From: Zoogloea sp.
GTDB taxonomy: Bacteria > Pseudomonadota > Gammaproteobacteria > Burkholderiales > Rhodocyclaceae
NCBI GenBank assembly: GCA_016720685.1
Contig: JADKKC010000066.1
Coordinates: 188,001 to 252,000 of the forward strand
DNA: 64,000 nucleotides
Reading direction: 5' to 3'
The notes under the pieces: generated by a model
What the model saw: the letters and a program-made list of their open reading frames with translations, nothing else
Databases searched by the model: none
Told to the model about the DNA's origin: nothing
Made by a program: the position numbers and the translations under genes
Part shown: piece after piece, positions 1 through 8,508 of the stretch
How positions within the stretch are numbered: the stretch's first letter is position 1
Layout: each line of letters starts with the position of its first letter

Positions 1-1775
1 ACACCTTTGAGCAAGAGCTTGCTGATGCCGTGCACAAGGTCAGGCAACATCCCCTCGCCGAACTGTAGGTCACTTCGGCGTGCCAAGGTGTCGAGCAGCG
101 CGGGGATCTGATCGTCTGGCGTCTTCTCAGACAGCTGGCGCCAGAATCTGGTGTAGCTGTTTATGTAATTGGACGCTTGCGGGAGATGCAGGTAATCGCC
201 GAGTTCTGCTGCGCGGATCGAACCTGGATACAAGTGTGCCAGGAGCTTACCGGCGATTTGATCCCGATCATCCCGTACATGCGATCCAGCGATGGCTTCA
301 AGCAGCGCCAATGCATCTTCAGACGGTGCCTGCTTGAGCCAGGCATTCAGAGCAGGTTGGCGGATCGCAGGCCACCATGTGTCGTCCTTGACGATATTTT
401 TGAGTGCGTCCAGCAGGGCGCGATCTGCTCCGCCTTCACTCAAGACGGTGATGATGCACTCGACGAAGGACTGGCTGGCCTCATCCCGGGCCGCGGTAGC
501 TAGGGAGGCCTTGAAGTAATCCGTCAATGCCGGATCGGCAAGTGCTCCGAAAGGATGGTCCTGGCGGGTATGCCAGCGAAAGGCGGGATGGTGTCTTGCT
601 TCCTCTCTGAGCCCTTCGAGAACACGTTTCTTGGTGTCGACACTCATGGGCTGCACGTCCCCATACAGCACGATGGTCAGCGGGTCTGCGTCGACCAAGG
701 TATCCCGAACCTTGAGGCTGTGAAGCGCCAACCAGGCATATAAGCCGCGCAGGCCGGAGACGGTTCGTGTGCTGGAGCCCTCCAGGAGGTTCAACACTCG
801 ACCCACAGGGAGCCCCTGGGTATCGATCTTCCCGGCAATCCAGCGGGCGGCCAGGAACTCGGCGATTCTGCGGTGGCAGGGCTGTAGCCGTTCGTTGCCC
901 GAGGAGCGGAACAGGGCAGATTTCAGCGCATGAACCGCATGCAGGTGCGTCGAGGGCGAGAACTCGTCAAGGAAGGGTGCATGTGCGCCGGCTGCATCGG
1001 GATCCAGGGCGATTCCAGCTTTGTCGGACAAGAGCAGCGCTGCACAAAGTTCGCCGGCTGCATCCAGACACTGCGCCGGCGTGGGAACATCCTTGCCACG
1101 CCGAGCTCTTCGATAACGAGGATGGGGTTCCTCGGCCAGTTTCGCACACGCGATTTCGAAGGTCTCGAGCCGGGTGGCTGGCCATTGATCTCCCTGGACT
1201 GCACGGGCCAGAAGGCCGAGAGTTTGCGGGTTCTGCAGCAGAGCCTGCACACCCCTGCGTTGGGCGGTCACCACAAAATCGGCGGGACGCGCGACCTCGT
1301 AGGTACTCGCGAGGATGCGCTCGATATCGGAGTTGGCAAGGGCTTCCAGTTGCAGGACGGCAATGGTCTTGCCAAGAACGATGCCTTGCAAGTCCTGCGA
1401 GTCAGTTGTGCCAAGCCAGTCGGCAGCGCGGCAACTGATCCTGAATCGCTTGATGTCCAGTTGTTTCAAGCGTTGCTTCAATCGAAGCAGTGTGCGCTCC
1501 TCGCCACTGGCCCTGACTTCGTCGAGACCGTCCAGACACAAGGTTCTCTCTCGCAAGGTCTCGTCGGCGTCTCCGATCAGGAATTCGGCAATCGATATGA
1601 AGACGCCTCCGGTTCTCGTTGCATCCTCTTCAAGGGCTACAGTCTTACCCGCACCCGGCTCACCAAGCAGAACCCAGGCCGCACGCTCGTCGAAGTCCGA
1701 AAGGGGGGCGGGCGGTAGAGGGGTGGAGTCTGGTTGCGCCGGAATTTCCTGAACGAGACGAGGGATGATCAACAC
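1..1775 (-). CDS. STAND/NACHT-like NTPase, 3' end outside the window
   Basis: The minus strand is open from a GTG at 1775 to the window edge, about 590 residues. A P-loop GEPGAGKT lies near residues 38-45 and a Walker B LCLDGLDE near residues 79-86, followed by an arginine-containing strand (RISCRAADW, about residue 110) that resembles a sensor segment. The LDGLDE form of Walker B and the short N-terminus ahead of the P-loop are typical of STAND/NACHT NTPases. The rest is helix-rich and repeat-like, as in the sensor part of such proteins. Many bacterial STAND proteins are anti-phage (Avs-type) or regulatory; neither role can be assigned here because the C-terminus is missing. The start is uncertain: the frame stays open upstream to another GTG at 1859. 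The neighbouring toxin-antitoxin pair supports a defence-type context, which is an inference. Confidence 0.75.
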   Translation of the reverse strand, partial: MLIIPRLVQEIPAQPDSTPLPPAPLSDFDERAAWVLLGEPGAGKTVALEEDATRTGGVFISIAEFLIGDADETLRERTLCLDGLDEVRASGEERTLLRLKQRLKQLDIKRFRISCRAADWLGTTDSQDLQGIVLGKTIAVLQLEALANSDIERILASTYEVARPADFVVTAQRRGVQALLQNPQTLGLLARAVQGDQWPATRLETFEIACAKLAEEPHPRYRRARRGKDVPTPAQCLDAAGELCAALLLSDKAGIALDPDAAGAHAPFLDEFSPSTHLHAVHALKSALFRSSGNERLQPCHRRIAEFLAARWIAGKIDTQGLPVGRVLNLLEGSSTRTVSGLRGLYAWLALHSLKVRDTLVDADPLTIVLYGDVQPMSVDTKKRVLEGLREEARHHPAFRWHTRQDHPFGALADPALTDYFKASLATAARDEASQSFVECIITVLSEGGADRALLDALKNIVKDDTWWPAIRQPALNAWLKQAPSEDALALLEAIAGSHVRDDRDQIAGKLLAHLYPGSIRAAELGDYLHLPQASNYINSYTRFWRQLSEKTPDDQIPALLDTLARRSDLQFGEGMLPDLVHGISKLLLKG

Positions 1776-1971
1776 AGTCTTACCCGAGCCAATGCTCTGC
1801 TGGAGAGGATGAGGTCTTCCCAACGGGCTGCATGGTGCGAGCGACCTTCCACCACCCACCAGCATCCAAAGTTCGATACAAGCCTTTGATTAGGATCATT
1901 TTTATCTACGTATCGCCCAACCACCATTGCTCATCTATCGCCGATAGCGCCAAAAGTGTCCGATAGCCTGG

Positions 1972-2672
1972 TCATGAGACGGCCCAGTACCGCCGCCAGC
2001 GGTTATTACCCTCAAAACGCACAGTGCCCCGCTCGATCAACGCCTCCAGAGCACGCTTGACTTGCTTGGGATGAATATCGCCACCGATTCGCCGGTGAAT
2101 GTCGCCGATCGCGGACTCGGGGTAGCGCTGCAGGTCTTCCAGCACCAGCGCGGCCAGACGATGCGGCTCGATGCGCTTGAGGGTGGTTTCGCTGGTGAAG
2201 TCAAGGCTGCGCAGCAGGCCTGGATCAACAAAATAGCGCGTGGCCTGGGTGCGCCCTGCGCTCTCCACCAGCCCCCATTCCAGCAGCCGCTTGAGCCAGA
2301 TCTGCAGCACATCGACCGAAGAAAGCTCAAGCGCGGCGGCCAGTTCGCGGGCCGTCATCGCGTCATGCTGCGCAAGCAAGCCCAAGGTGATCCGCTCGCG
2401 CTGGGTGAGCTGATAGGTTTGGTCGGCCCTGGCAATGAAGTCGATGATTTCGGGCTTGAGGATGCGGCGCCGCACCCGGTGTCGGGCAGATCGGTGGGGA
2501 TCTGCTGGCCGGATGGTGGTGCATCCTGCCCATCTTCGATGCCAAGCAGCAGCCTGCCGCCCGACGCATTGGCAAAGGCAATGCAATCCTTGGCGATTTC
2601 GTTCCAGTCGGCGGTCTTGCCGGTCACGGCCCGCAGGGACTTCTGGTCGAGGAGTTGCCCTTCAAGACTCAC
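1972..2672 (-). pseudogene. Decayed AlbA_2 (divergent AAA-4) domain protein
   Basis: The first ~65 codons from ATG 2672 give an AlbA_2/AAA-4 start (DWNEIAKDCIAFANASGG, then LLLGIEDG). The frame then breaks near 2475, and the next frame carries the C-terminal winged-helix part (a REL-type helix-turn-helix around LTQRERITLGLL and LKRLLEWGLVES) to the stop at 1972. Intact family members run to about 400-560 residues. Here the whole middle, roughly 200 or more residues, is missing as well as the frame, so this is a real deletion rather than a one-base error. Intact relatives are predicted ATP-dependent helicases or transcriptional regulators. Its 5' end overlaps the 3' end of the upstream nucleotidyltransferase gene by 11 bases, so it was probably the last gene of that operon. 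Confidence 0.7.
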
Positions 2673-3042
2673 CTGAACCTCCGCCTGATGCGGCCTTCAA
2701 CGAAGCGGCACGCCCGCGCCCGCCCTGCAGCACCACGTAGCTGCGCTCGATCTCCGGGTGGAAGCTCGCCGGCAGCCGGTTCCACAGGTGCACTTCAACC
2801 AGCATCGGCAGCGGGCTTGCCTGCAAGGCCTCCTGGAGCGCCGGCCAGTTCGCCACGTCCTTGCCGAGGTCGTCCGGGTGACGCAGGACGAGATCCAGGT
2901 CGCTGCCTTCATGGGCCGTACCGAGCACACGGCTGCCATAGGCCCAGACCTCGGCATCGGGGACGTGGTGGGCCAGGATGTCCCGCAGCAGCGCCAGGTG
3001 CCGCGGCGACAGATCGAGCTGCGCCAGATCACTGCGCGGCAT
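2662..3042 (-). CDS. mntA: MntA-type minimal nucleotidyltransferase antitoxin
   Basis: 126 residues. The nucleotidyltransferase signature is complete: G36-S37 in AYGSRVLG followed by G46-S47-D48-x-D50 (GSDLDL), the metal-binding aspartates of MNT proteins. Known family role: MntA transfers AMP to a tyrosine of its HepT partner and so neutralises it (type VII toxin-antitoxin). The start ATG at 3042 lies inside the end of the preceding hepT gene (14-base overlap), which points to translational coupling. The C-terminal tail after VVLQ is glycine and serine rich and is probably dispensable. Confidence 0.85.
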   Translation of the reverse strand: MPRSDLAQLDLSPRHLALLRDILAHHVPDAEVWAYGSRVLGTAHEGSDLDLVLRHPDDLGKDVANWPALQEALQASPLPMLVEVHLWNRLPASFHPEIERSYVVLQGGRGRAASLKAASGGGSGES

Positions 3043-3478
3043 CGAAGCATTCCTGGAGCTTGCCGGCCAGCGCCCGCAGGTCGGCGAGGTAGGCCGGCAG
3101 CAGGGCAAGAGTCTCGTTGGCGAAACCTTCGCCGTAATCGTGGGCCGTGTTGTTGCGATTGGCGCGATACGCCAGCCAGCGCTCGACCCCGGGCTGATCC
3201 AGCAGGGCGTGTTTGCCGGCATGGCGCAGAACGTCATTGAAAACCAGCGCATCGACACTGCGCGGGCTGGCTGCGTAGGCTTTGAGGGCCTTGCGAAGCA
3301 GCTTTCCAGCAGTTTCCAGCGACAGCTCGAAGCTCTTGATGGCGGCGTTTCGATAAAGATCGAACAGAACTTCGCTCTCTGCAGGGGTTTTATCGAGGGC
3401 GAGCAGGGCCTGCTCCAGCGTGGCTGCGGCCCTCAGCAGGTGCTCGACATTCAAGGCCATGGTGGTTTTTCTGAACAT
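3029..3478 (-). CDS. hepT: HepT-type HEPN toxin
   Basis: 149 residues (143 if the Met at position 7 is the start). An all-alpha HEPN protein of the nucleotidyltransferase substrate-binding family. The diagnostic RX4HXY motif is visible as R108-NNTA-H113-D-Y115 (RNNTAHDY). In characterised pairs the arginine and histidine form the RNase site and the tyrosine is the residue AMPylated by MntA. The gene lies directly upstream of mntA with a 14-base overlap, in the usual hepT-mntA order. Intact motifs suggest an active toxin under control of its partner. Confidence 0.85.
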   Translation of the reverse strand: MFRKTTMALNVEHLLRAAATLEQALLALDKTPAESEVLFDLYRNAAIKSFELSLETAGKLLRKALKAYAASPRSVDALVFNDVLRHAGKHALLDQPGVERWLAYRANRNNTAHDYGEGFANETLALLPAYLADLRALAGKLQECFDAAQ

Positions 3479-3580
3479 TCGCAGGCCCGCAGCTTACAAC
3501 GGGGCCGCAGGGCTCGCCATCCGGCGATGGCGCCACCATGGCGTCACCTCCATCAAGGCACCGCCCCCGCATTGCCGGGT

Positions 3581-4037
3581 ATGGATACACCGCCTGCCAA
3601 CCGGGATCTGCCAGTGCCCCCCCCAGCCAAACCCTCCGCGTCGTCTTCACCCTCAGCGCACTCGCCTGCTCGGTCATTCTGATGCTCTTCGTGCGGGGCC
3701 GGGCGGAATGGACGGACGCGTTCTGGCTTCAGCTCGCGGCGACTTCCGTGGCCCTGTGTGCGGCGGGCTGCTTCGTCGCGTTCCGCAAGGGGGCTTGCGG
3801 CTGGAGGCGGTTCCACTGCGGCGCTTCGCGCTCGTCTTCCTGCGCCACCTGGCGCTCACATACCTTGCCTCGGGGGTGGCCGTCACGGCGCTGGCCCTGG
3901 CGATCATCTACGCGATCACCCGCTCGGCCCCCAACGCGCTGGCGCTGGCGGTGCTCGCCGGGCTGTGGCTTTCGCTGTGGCTGGCACCCGGCATCGCGTC
4001 CATCACAACCTGGCGCACCTTACGGCGCGCCCCCTGA
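3581..4037 (+). pseudogene. Small multi-spanning membrane protein, frameshifted twice
   Basis: No single frame is open. Starting at ATG 3581 (MDTPPANRDLPVPP) the frame changes at a run of eight C near 3622, giving a hydrophobic stretch (SALACSVILMLFV, then WLQLAATSVALCAAG). It changes again at a run of five G near 3793, giving two more membrane segments (LALTYLASGVAVTALALAII and LAVLAGLWLSLWLAPGI) up to the stop at 4037. Both breaks are at homopolymers, so they may be sequencing errors. Reconstructed length is about 150 residues with four membrane segments. I do not recognise a family. It is divergent from hepT. Confidence 0.5.
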
Positions 4038-4163
4038 GCGCCTGTTACGCGGGCCAGAGCGGCGCCAACGGCCTGGCGCCGGGTTACGGCAGCGTAGAGG
4101 GCGAGCGGATACCCCGAGCGGGTCGGCCGACTGACGCGGGCGGCGGGGCGCTGAGGCGCCGCC

Positions 4164-5978
4164 TCAGCCGGAAACCGCCTGCGCCGCCCTCGTCGCCTCG
4201 GCCAGCAGGGCCTGAGCGTCGGCGCTGCCGGCGGGCGCAGGGGCGATGCCGACGGACCCGGAGAGCACCAGCGGGTGGCCGTCGATGCGTAGTGGCCGGG
4301 TGGCAAGCTCAGCCAGGGCGGCAGCGAGCCGGGCCAGGCCGGGCGGCGAGGCCGGATCAAGGTCGAAGCTGCCCGCCCAGGCCAGCGTCTCCGGGCGGAA
4401 GTCGGCAATCAGTACGGCAAAGCCTTCACCGTGACGCGCCACGCCGTTGCAGTCGCTGTGCACCACCCGCAGGCGCTTGCCGGTTTCCACCATGACCCGC
4501 TCGGCCATCGCCGGGCCGTGCTCGGCGGCGATCCTGCTGAGGGGCTCAATGGCCAGGTGAAACAGCGCGAAGGGATAGCCGGCAATCGCCGAGTGGACGA
4601 CGAGGTGCTGCAGGCGGTCGAGGAACAAGCTGAAGCTCAGCAGCCCGGCGGCGTTGTCGAAGAACAGGCGGCGGCGGGCTTCTTCCTGCGCACCGCGGCT
4701 GCTGCTGACATCGGTGATGAAGCCTTCCAGGCCGAGAAACTCGCCGCGGCTGGAGTGGATGCCGCGCCCCTGCTCCCACACCCAGCGAATCTGGCCGTCG
4801 CGGTCGATGATCCGGTAGCTCAATTCATAGCGCTCGCGCCGGGTGAGGCGCATCTGCACGTAATTCCACACAAAATCCCGGTCTTCCGGGTGGATCAGGT
4901 CGGCAAAGCTGGCCGACTGGTTGTCCACCAGTTCCAGCGGGGTGTAGCCGGTCAGCTCGAAGCAGCCTTCGCTGACGAATTCCATGGTCCAGTGCTTGTC
5001 GTTCTGGCCCCGGTAGATCATGCCCGGCAGGTTGTCGAGCATGGTGTGCAGGCTGCGCCGCTGGGCCCGCAGGGCTTCTTCGCGGCGCCGGCGCTGATCG
5101 ATGTCGAGCAGCATGCCGACGATGCCGCTTTCGCCACCGGCCGCCGTGTCCAGCGGCCAGGCACGCAGTTCAACCCAGCGCGGGCCGGGGCTGCGCGCCG
5201 CCAGGGTACGCACTTCGAGGGTGAGGCTGTCGCGTTCGCCGGCCTGCAACTGGCGCAGGCCCTTGGTGAGCGCCACCCGGTCTTCCAGATGAAAAAGCGG
5301 CAGAAAGGGCACGAACAGGCTGTCGGCCACGGCCCGGCCGGTGGCTTTCTCCCACTGGGGGTTGAGCCAGGTGAGGAGCAGCTGGCTGTCGAGGGCGAAC
5401 AGGATCTCGCCGGCGAAGTGGCCCATCCGGTTGCCCCACTGGCGGTCGGGGCCGGCTTCCGGGAGTTCGTCCGGCGCCCCGAACTGAAGCAGCGCCACCG
5501 GCGAGCGGTCGCCACGAAAAAGGCTGAGGCGGGCCAGCCAGGGCACCCCGTCGGCACGCAGCAGGGTGATCACGCCGGCATCGCCGGAAGCCGTCTCGGC
5601 CGCCAGCAGGGCCACCAGACGCCGGTGGTGCTTGGGGTGGACGATGTTGTCGAGGGGCATGCCGATCACTTCGTCGCCCCGCGCCTCCAGCCCGAGGGCC
5701 TTGAGCAGCGCCAGGTTGGCATTGGTGATGCGCCCTTGCGCCACCAGCAGCGCGGGCAGGCCGCTGTGCAGGGCGAAGTGGGTCAGGGGTTGGTGGTGGG
5801 CCGCCTCGCTGCGGGGCGGCGCCGTGATGCGCCCACGGCCGCTGAAGCGCAGCACAGTCCAGGCCAGGCCGGGCAGCAGGGGCAGCCCCCAGACGGCCGG
5901 CGATGGCGGGCCGGCATCGACCAGCACGATGGCCGACAGGGTGGTGAGCAGCAGGGTGGCGACAAAATAGAGGGTCAT
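4164..5978 (-). CDS. Membrane PAS-domain sensor with degenerate GGDEF domain
   Basis: 604 residues. Residues 1-50 contain two hydrophobic stretches (LYFVATLLLTTLSAIVLV and a second around GLPLLPGLAWTVL), so it is probably membrane-anchored. Three PAS-like modules follow at about 65-170, 185-290 and 305-430. The last has a clear PAS_3/PAC form (WTMEFVSEGCFELTGYTP, then IRWVWEQGRGI). The C-terminal ~165 residues have the fold pattern of a GGDEF domain, but the active-site loop reads RHGEGF instead of GGDEF (about residue 516), so cyclase activity is unlikely. It probably signals through protein contact or as a remnant. It is divergent from the NarX-like gene across about 145 bases. Confidence 0.75.
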   Translation of the reverse strand: MTLYFVATLLLTTLSAIVLVDAGPPSPAVWGLPLLPGLAWTVLRFSGRGRITAPPRSEAAHHQPLTHFALHSGLPALLVAQGRITNANLALLKALGLEARGDEVIGMPLDNIVHPKHHRRLVALLAAETASGDAGVITLLRADGVPWLARLSLFRGDRSPVALLQFGAPDELPEAGPDRQWGNRMGHFAGEILFALDSQLLLTWLNPQWEKATGRAVADSLFVPFLPLFHLEDRVALTKGLRQLQAGERDSLTLEVRTLAARSPGPRWVELRAWPLDTAAGGESGIVGMLLDIDQRRRREEALRAQRRSLHTMLDNLPGMIYRGQNDKHWTMEFVSEGCFELTGYTPLELVDNQSASFADLIHPEDRDFVWNYVQMRLTRRERYELSYRIIDRDGQIRWVWEQGRGIHSSRGEFLGLEGFITDVSSSRGAQEEARRRLFFDNAAGLLSFSLFLDRLQHLVVHSAIAGYPFALFHLAIEPLSRIAAEHGPAMAERVMVETGKRLRVVHSDCNGVARHGEGFAVLIADFRPETLAWAGSFDLDPASPPGLARLAAALAELATRPLRIDGHPLVLSGSVGIAPAPAGSADAQALLAEATRAAQAVSG

Positions 5979-6123
5979 GGAATTCTGCGGAAGATGGCCG
6001 GCGCCGGGCCGGCTGCACCTGCCTCCAAGCAGGAATCACTCCACGGCGAGGGCCCCAGGCCATCGGCATGAGTTTCATCAGAGGCGCGAAAGTTGCTCAT
6101 AGGTAACGTCGCACTGTTGCCCG

Positions 6124-7671
6124 GTGCATCCTGAACAGCCCTCTCCGGTGCTCGACCGTTATCCCCTCCTGTCCCGCCTGAGCCTGATGCTGGCCTGCCT
6201 CGCCAGCCTCGGCGCGGCCCTGTTCGTCAGCGCCGGCGTGGCGGCGCGCCTGGAAAACCTGGCCCTGGCCCGGCCCGACGGTGACGCCGCGGCCCGCCTC
6301 GCCGGGGTCGGGCTGATTCAGGTGGTGCTCGTTTTGCTGTTTGTAGCGGGCTGCGGGCTGACCCTGCGCACAGCCTGGAAGGTGCTGGCAGTGCGCACCG
6401 ATCTCGCGCTGGCCGACGTCGCCGCGCACACCGCTGGTGCGGTGGCGGCCCCGGCCGGGGGCAGCGACGAGATCGACCGCCTGGCGCGCAGCCTGGATTC
6501 GGTGGCCGCCCAGCTGGCCGGGCGGCTGGCCGACGGGGAGCGCCTGTCCCGCCACGCCCGGGAACAGGAGCGCTTTGCCGCCCGCTCGCTGGAATTCATC
6601 TACCGGGCCTGTGCCAGCCTGGCCGAGAACAGCGCCAGCGCCCCCTGGCTCACGACCCTGCTCGAAGACATGGCGGACTGCCTGCAGGCCCACTGCTGCA
6701 CCCTCGCCCTGCTCGACCCGGTGGCCGAGGGACTGGGCGTGCCGGCCGTGCTGGGCGCCCCGCGCCTGGCCCGCCTGCTCGACGAGTTCGACGCCGACGA
6801 GCTGGCCCGCAGCGGCGGCCTGCGCCGCTCGGTGGCCGGGCCGGACGGGGAGATCGTCGAGCTGGCGGTGCCGGTGCGCGACGCCGACAACATCTACGGC
6901 GTGCTGATCGTCGAGGCCCGCGGCGACTTTCTCTTCGAGAGCCGCCACCGCCGGCTGGTGGACGCGGTAGCCGGCCTGTTCGCCCTGTCCCTGGGCAACC
7001 TGCAACGCAACCAGCGCCGCCGCCGGCTGGCCCTGATGGACGAGCGCAACGCCATCGCCGGCGAACTCCACGACTCCCTGGCTCAGGCTTTGTCCTACAT
7101 GAAGCTGCAGATCGCCCGTCTGCAGCTGGAGATCGGCCGCAGCTGCGCCGCCTGTGGCCCGGCCGGCGCCGTGCTCGACATCTCCGGCGAGATCAAGACC
7201 GGCCTCGACAGCGCCTACCGCCACCTGCGCGAACTGCTCTCGGCCTTTCGCACCAGCATGCCGCCCGGCGGGCTGCAGCAAGCCCTGCTCGAGGTGGTGG
7301 ACGAACTGTCGGCCCGGGCCGGCACCGAGATCGGTCTCGACTACCGGCTGGGGGACTTGCCCCTGTCGGTCAACGAGGAATTCCACCTGCTGCAGATCGC
7401 CCGCGAAGCGCTGACCAACGTGGTTCGCCACGCCCGCGCCGAGCACGCCCTGATCCGCCTGGAACGGGACGAGGACGGGGAGGTGCGGGTGCTGGTGGAG
7501 GACGACGGGCGCGGCATCCCGCCCGACAGCGGCGGCGAGGGCCACCACGGCATGTCGATCATGCGTGAGCGGGCCCGCCAGCTGGGCGGCAGCCTGGATG
7601 TGGACGAAGGCGCGGGCGGCACCGGCACCTGCGTCGAGGTGCGCTTCCGGCCCCGCTCGGAGGGCCACTGA
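6124..7671 (+). CDS. narX: NarX-like sensor histidine kinase
   Basis: 515 residues from a GTG start at 6124. Two membrane helices (about 18-40 and 62-85) bracket only ~20 periplasmic residues. Then come a HAMP-like linker, a GAF-like region (about 150-290), a HisKA_3 dimerisation domain with the phospho-acceptor in ELHDSLAQALSYMKLQ (His316), and a HATPase domain (EALTNVVRHA, DDGRGIP, GMSIMRERA). The HisKA_3 block is of the NarX/NarQ type. The periplasmic part is far too short for the nitrate-binding domain of classical NarX, so the signal is probably sensed through GAF or a partner. The response regulator follows after 31 bases. Confidence 0.8.
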   Translation: MHPEQPSPVLDRYPLLSRLSLMLACLASLGAALFVSAGVAARLENLALARPDGDAAARLAGVGLIQVVLVLLFVAGCGLTLRTAWKVLAVRTDLALADVAAHTAGAVAAPAGGSDEIDRLARSLDSVAAQLAGRLADGERLSRHAREQERFAARSLEFIYRACASLAENSASAPWLTTLLEDMADCLQAHCCTLALLDPVAEGLGVPAVLGAPRLARLLDEFDADELARSGGLRRSVAGPDGEIVELAVPVRDADNIYGVLIVEARGDFLFESRHRRLVDAVAGLFALSLGNLQRNQRRRRLALMDERNAIAGELHDSLAQALSYMKLQIARLQLEIGRSCAACGPAGAVLDISGEIKTGLDSAYRHLRELLSAFRTSMPPGGLQQALLEVVDELSARAGTEIGLDYRLGDLPLSVNEEFHLLQIAREALTNVVRHARAEHALIRLERDEDGEVRVLVEDDGRGIPPDSGGEGHHGMSIMRERARQLGGSLDVDEGAGGTGTCVEVRFRPRSEGH

Positions 7672-7702
7672 ACCCGATGACTCAAACAAGGAAACACGCG
7701 CC

Positions 7703-8395
7703 ATGGAACACGCAATGACGGGCACCGCGCCAGGCGCCGAGGGGGCGTCGATCCGCCTCGTGGTGGTGGATGACCATGCCCTCTTCCGCAAGGGCATCGG
7801 CCAGCTGCTTTCGATGTACGGCGACATCCAGGTGGTGGCCGAGGCCGCCTCTGGCGCCGAGGGCATCGAAGCGGTGCTGACCCACCGCCCCGACGTGGCC
7901 CTGGTGGACCTGCACATGAAGGGGCTCGACGGCATCTCGGTCATCCGCGCGCTGCAAAGCGCCGGCTCGACCACCCGGCTGGTGATGCTCACCGTGTCCG
8001 ACTCCAGCTTCGACGTGATGGAGGCCCTCAAGGCCGGGGCCAGCGGCTACCTGCTCAAGGACATGGAGCCGGACGAGTTCTGCCTCAAGCTGCGCCAGGT
8101 GGCCGCCGGCGGCACCGTGCTGTCATCCGAGGTAGGCGGCCTGCTGGCCAAGCCCCAGCCCCCCACCCGGGAAAGCATCGACGAAGGCTGGGCCTCCCTC
8201 ACCGCCCGGGAGCAGGAAACCCTGGAGCTGGTGTCCAAGGGCGCCTCCAACAAGATCGTCGCCCGCTCGCTGGGCATCGCCGAAAGCACGGTGAAGGTGC
8301 ACGTGAAGCACGTGCTGCAAAAGCTCAACCTGCGCAACCGCTTCGAAGCCGCCGTGTGGCTGCGGGAACTGCGGGAAGAGGAACGGGGTGGGTGA
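7703..8395 (+). CDS. narL: NarL-like response regulator
   Basis: 230 residues. The receiver domain (about 17-135) has DDH, the phospho-acceptor in ALVDLHMKG and the conserved GYLLKDMEPDE stretch. A LuxR-type helix-turn-helix follows (LTAREQETLELVSKGASNK and STVKVHVKHVLQKL), closely matching the NarL family. The start ATG 7703 is preceded by AAGGAAA. It forms an operon with the kinase 31 bases upstream and should receive its phosphate. No nitrate reductase or other classical target lies in this window, so the regulon is unknown. Confidence 0.85.
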   Translation: MEHAMTGTAPGAEGASIRLVVVDDHALFRKGIGQLLSMYGDIQVVAEAASGAEGIEAVLTHRPDVALVDLHMKGLDGISVIRALQSAGSTTRLVMLTVSDSSFDVMEALKAGASGYLLKDMEPDEFCLKLRQVAAGGTVLSSEVGGLLAKPQPPTRESIDEGWASLTAREQETLELVSKGASNKIVARSLGIAESTVKVHVKHVLQKLNLRNRFEAAVWLRELREEERGG

Positions 8396-8472
8396 AGACG
8401 CGGCATGACTTCCGGCAACGCGCCCACTTTGCCAGCGCCACTCTCTTTATTGACTTTTATCAGCATTACAAT

Positions 8473-8496
8473 AAATTATCTCCATTGCGATAATTT
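8473..8496. promoter_or_regulatory. AT-rich inverted repeat upstream of ATPase gene
   Basis: A perfect 8-base inverted repeat, AAATTATC and GATAATTT, separated by 8 bases, lies 12 bases ahead of the ATG at 8509 in a stretch much richer in A and T than its surroundings. The position suits an operator overlapping the promoter or leader. The binding protein is not known. Confidence 0.45.
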
Positions 8497-8508
8497 ACGA
8501 TAAAAGCC

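Noticed and set aside
1972..2672. AlbA_2 gene as merely frameshifted by a sequencing error
   Set aside because: One base would not explain the absence of the entire middle of the protein; the gene is internally deleted.
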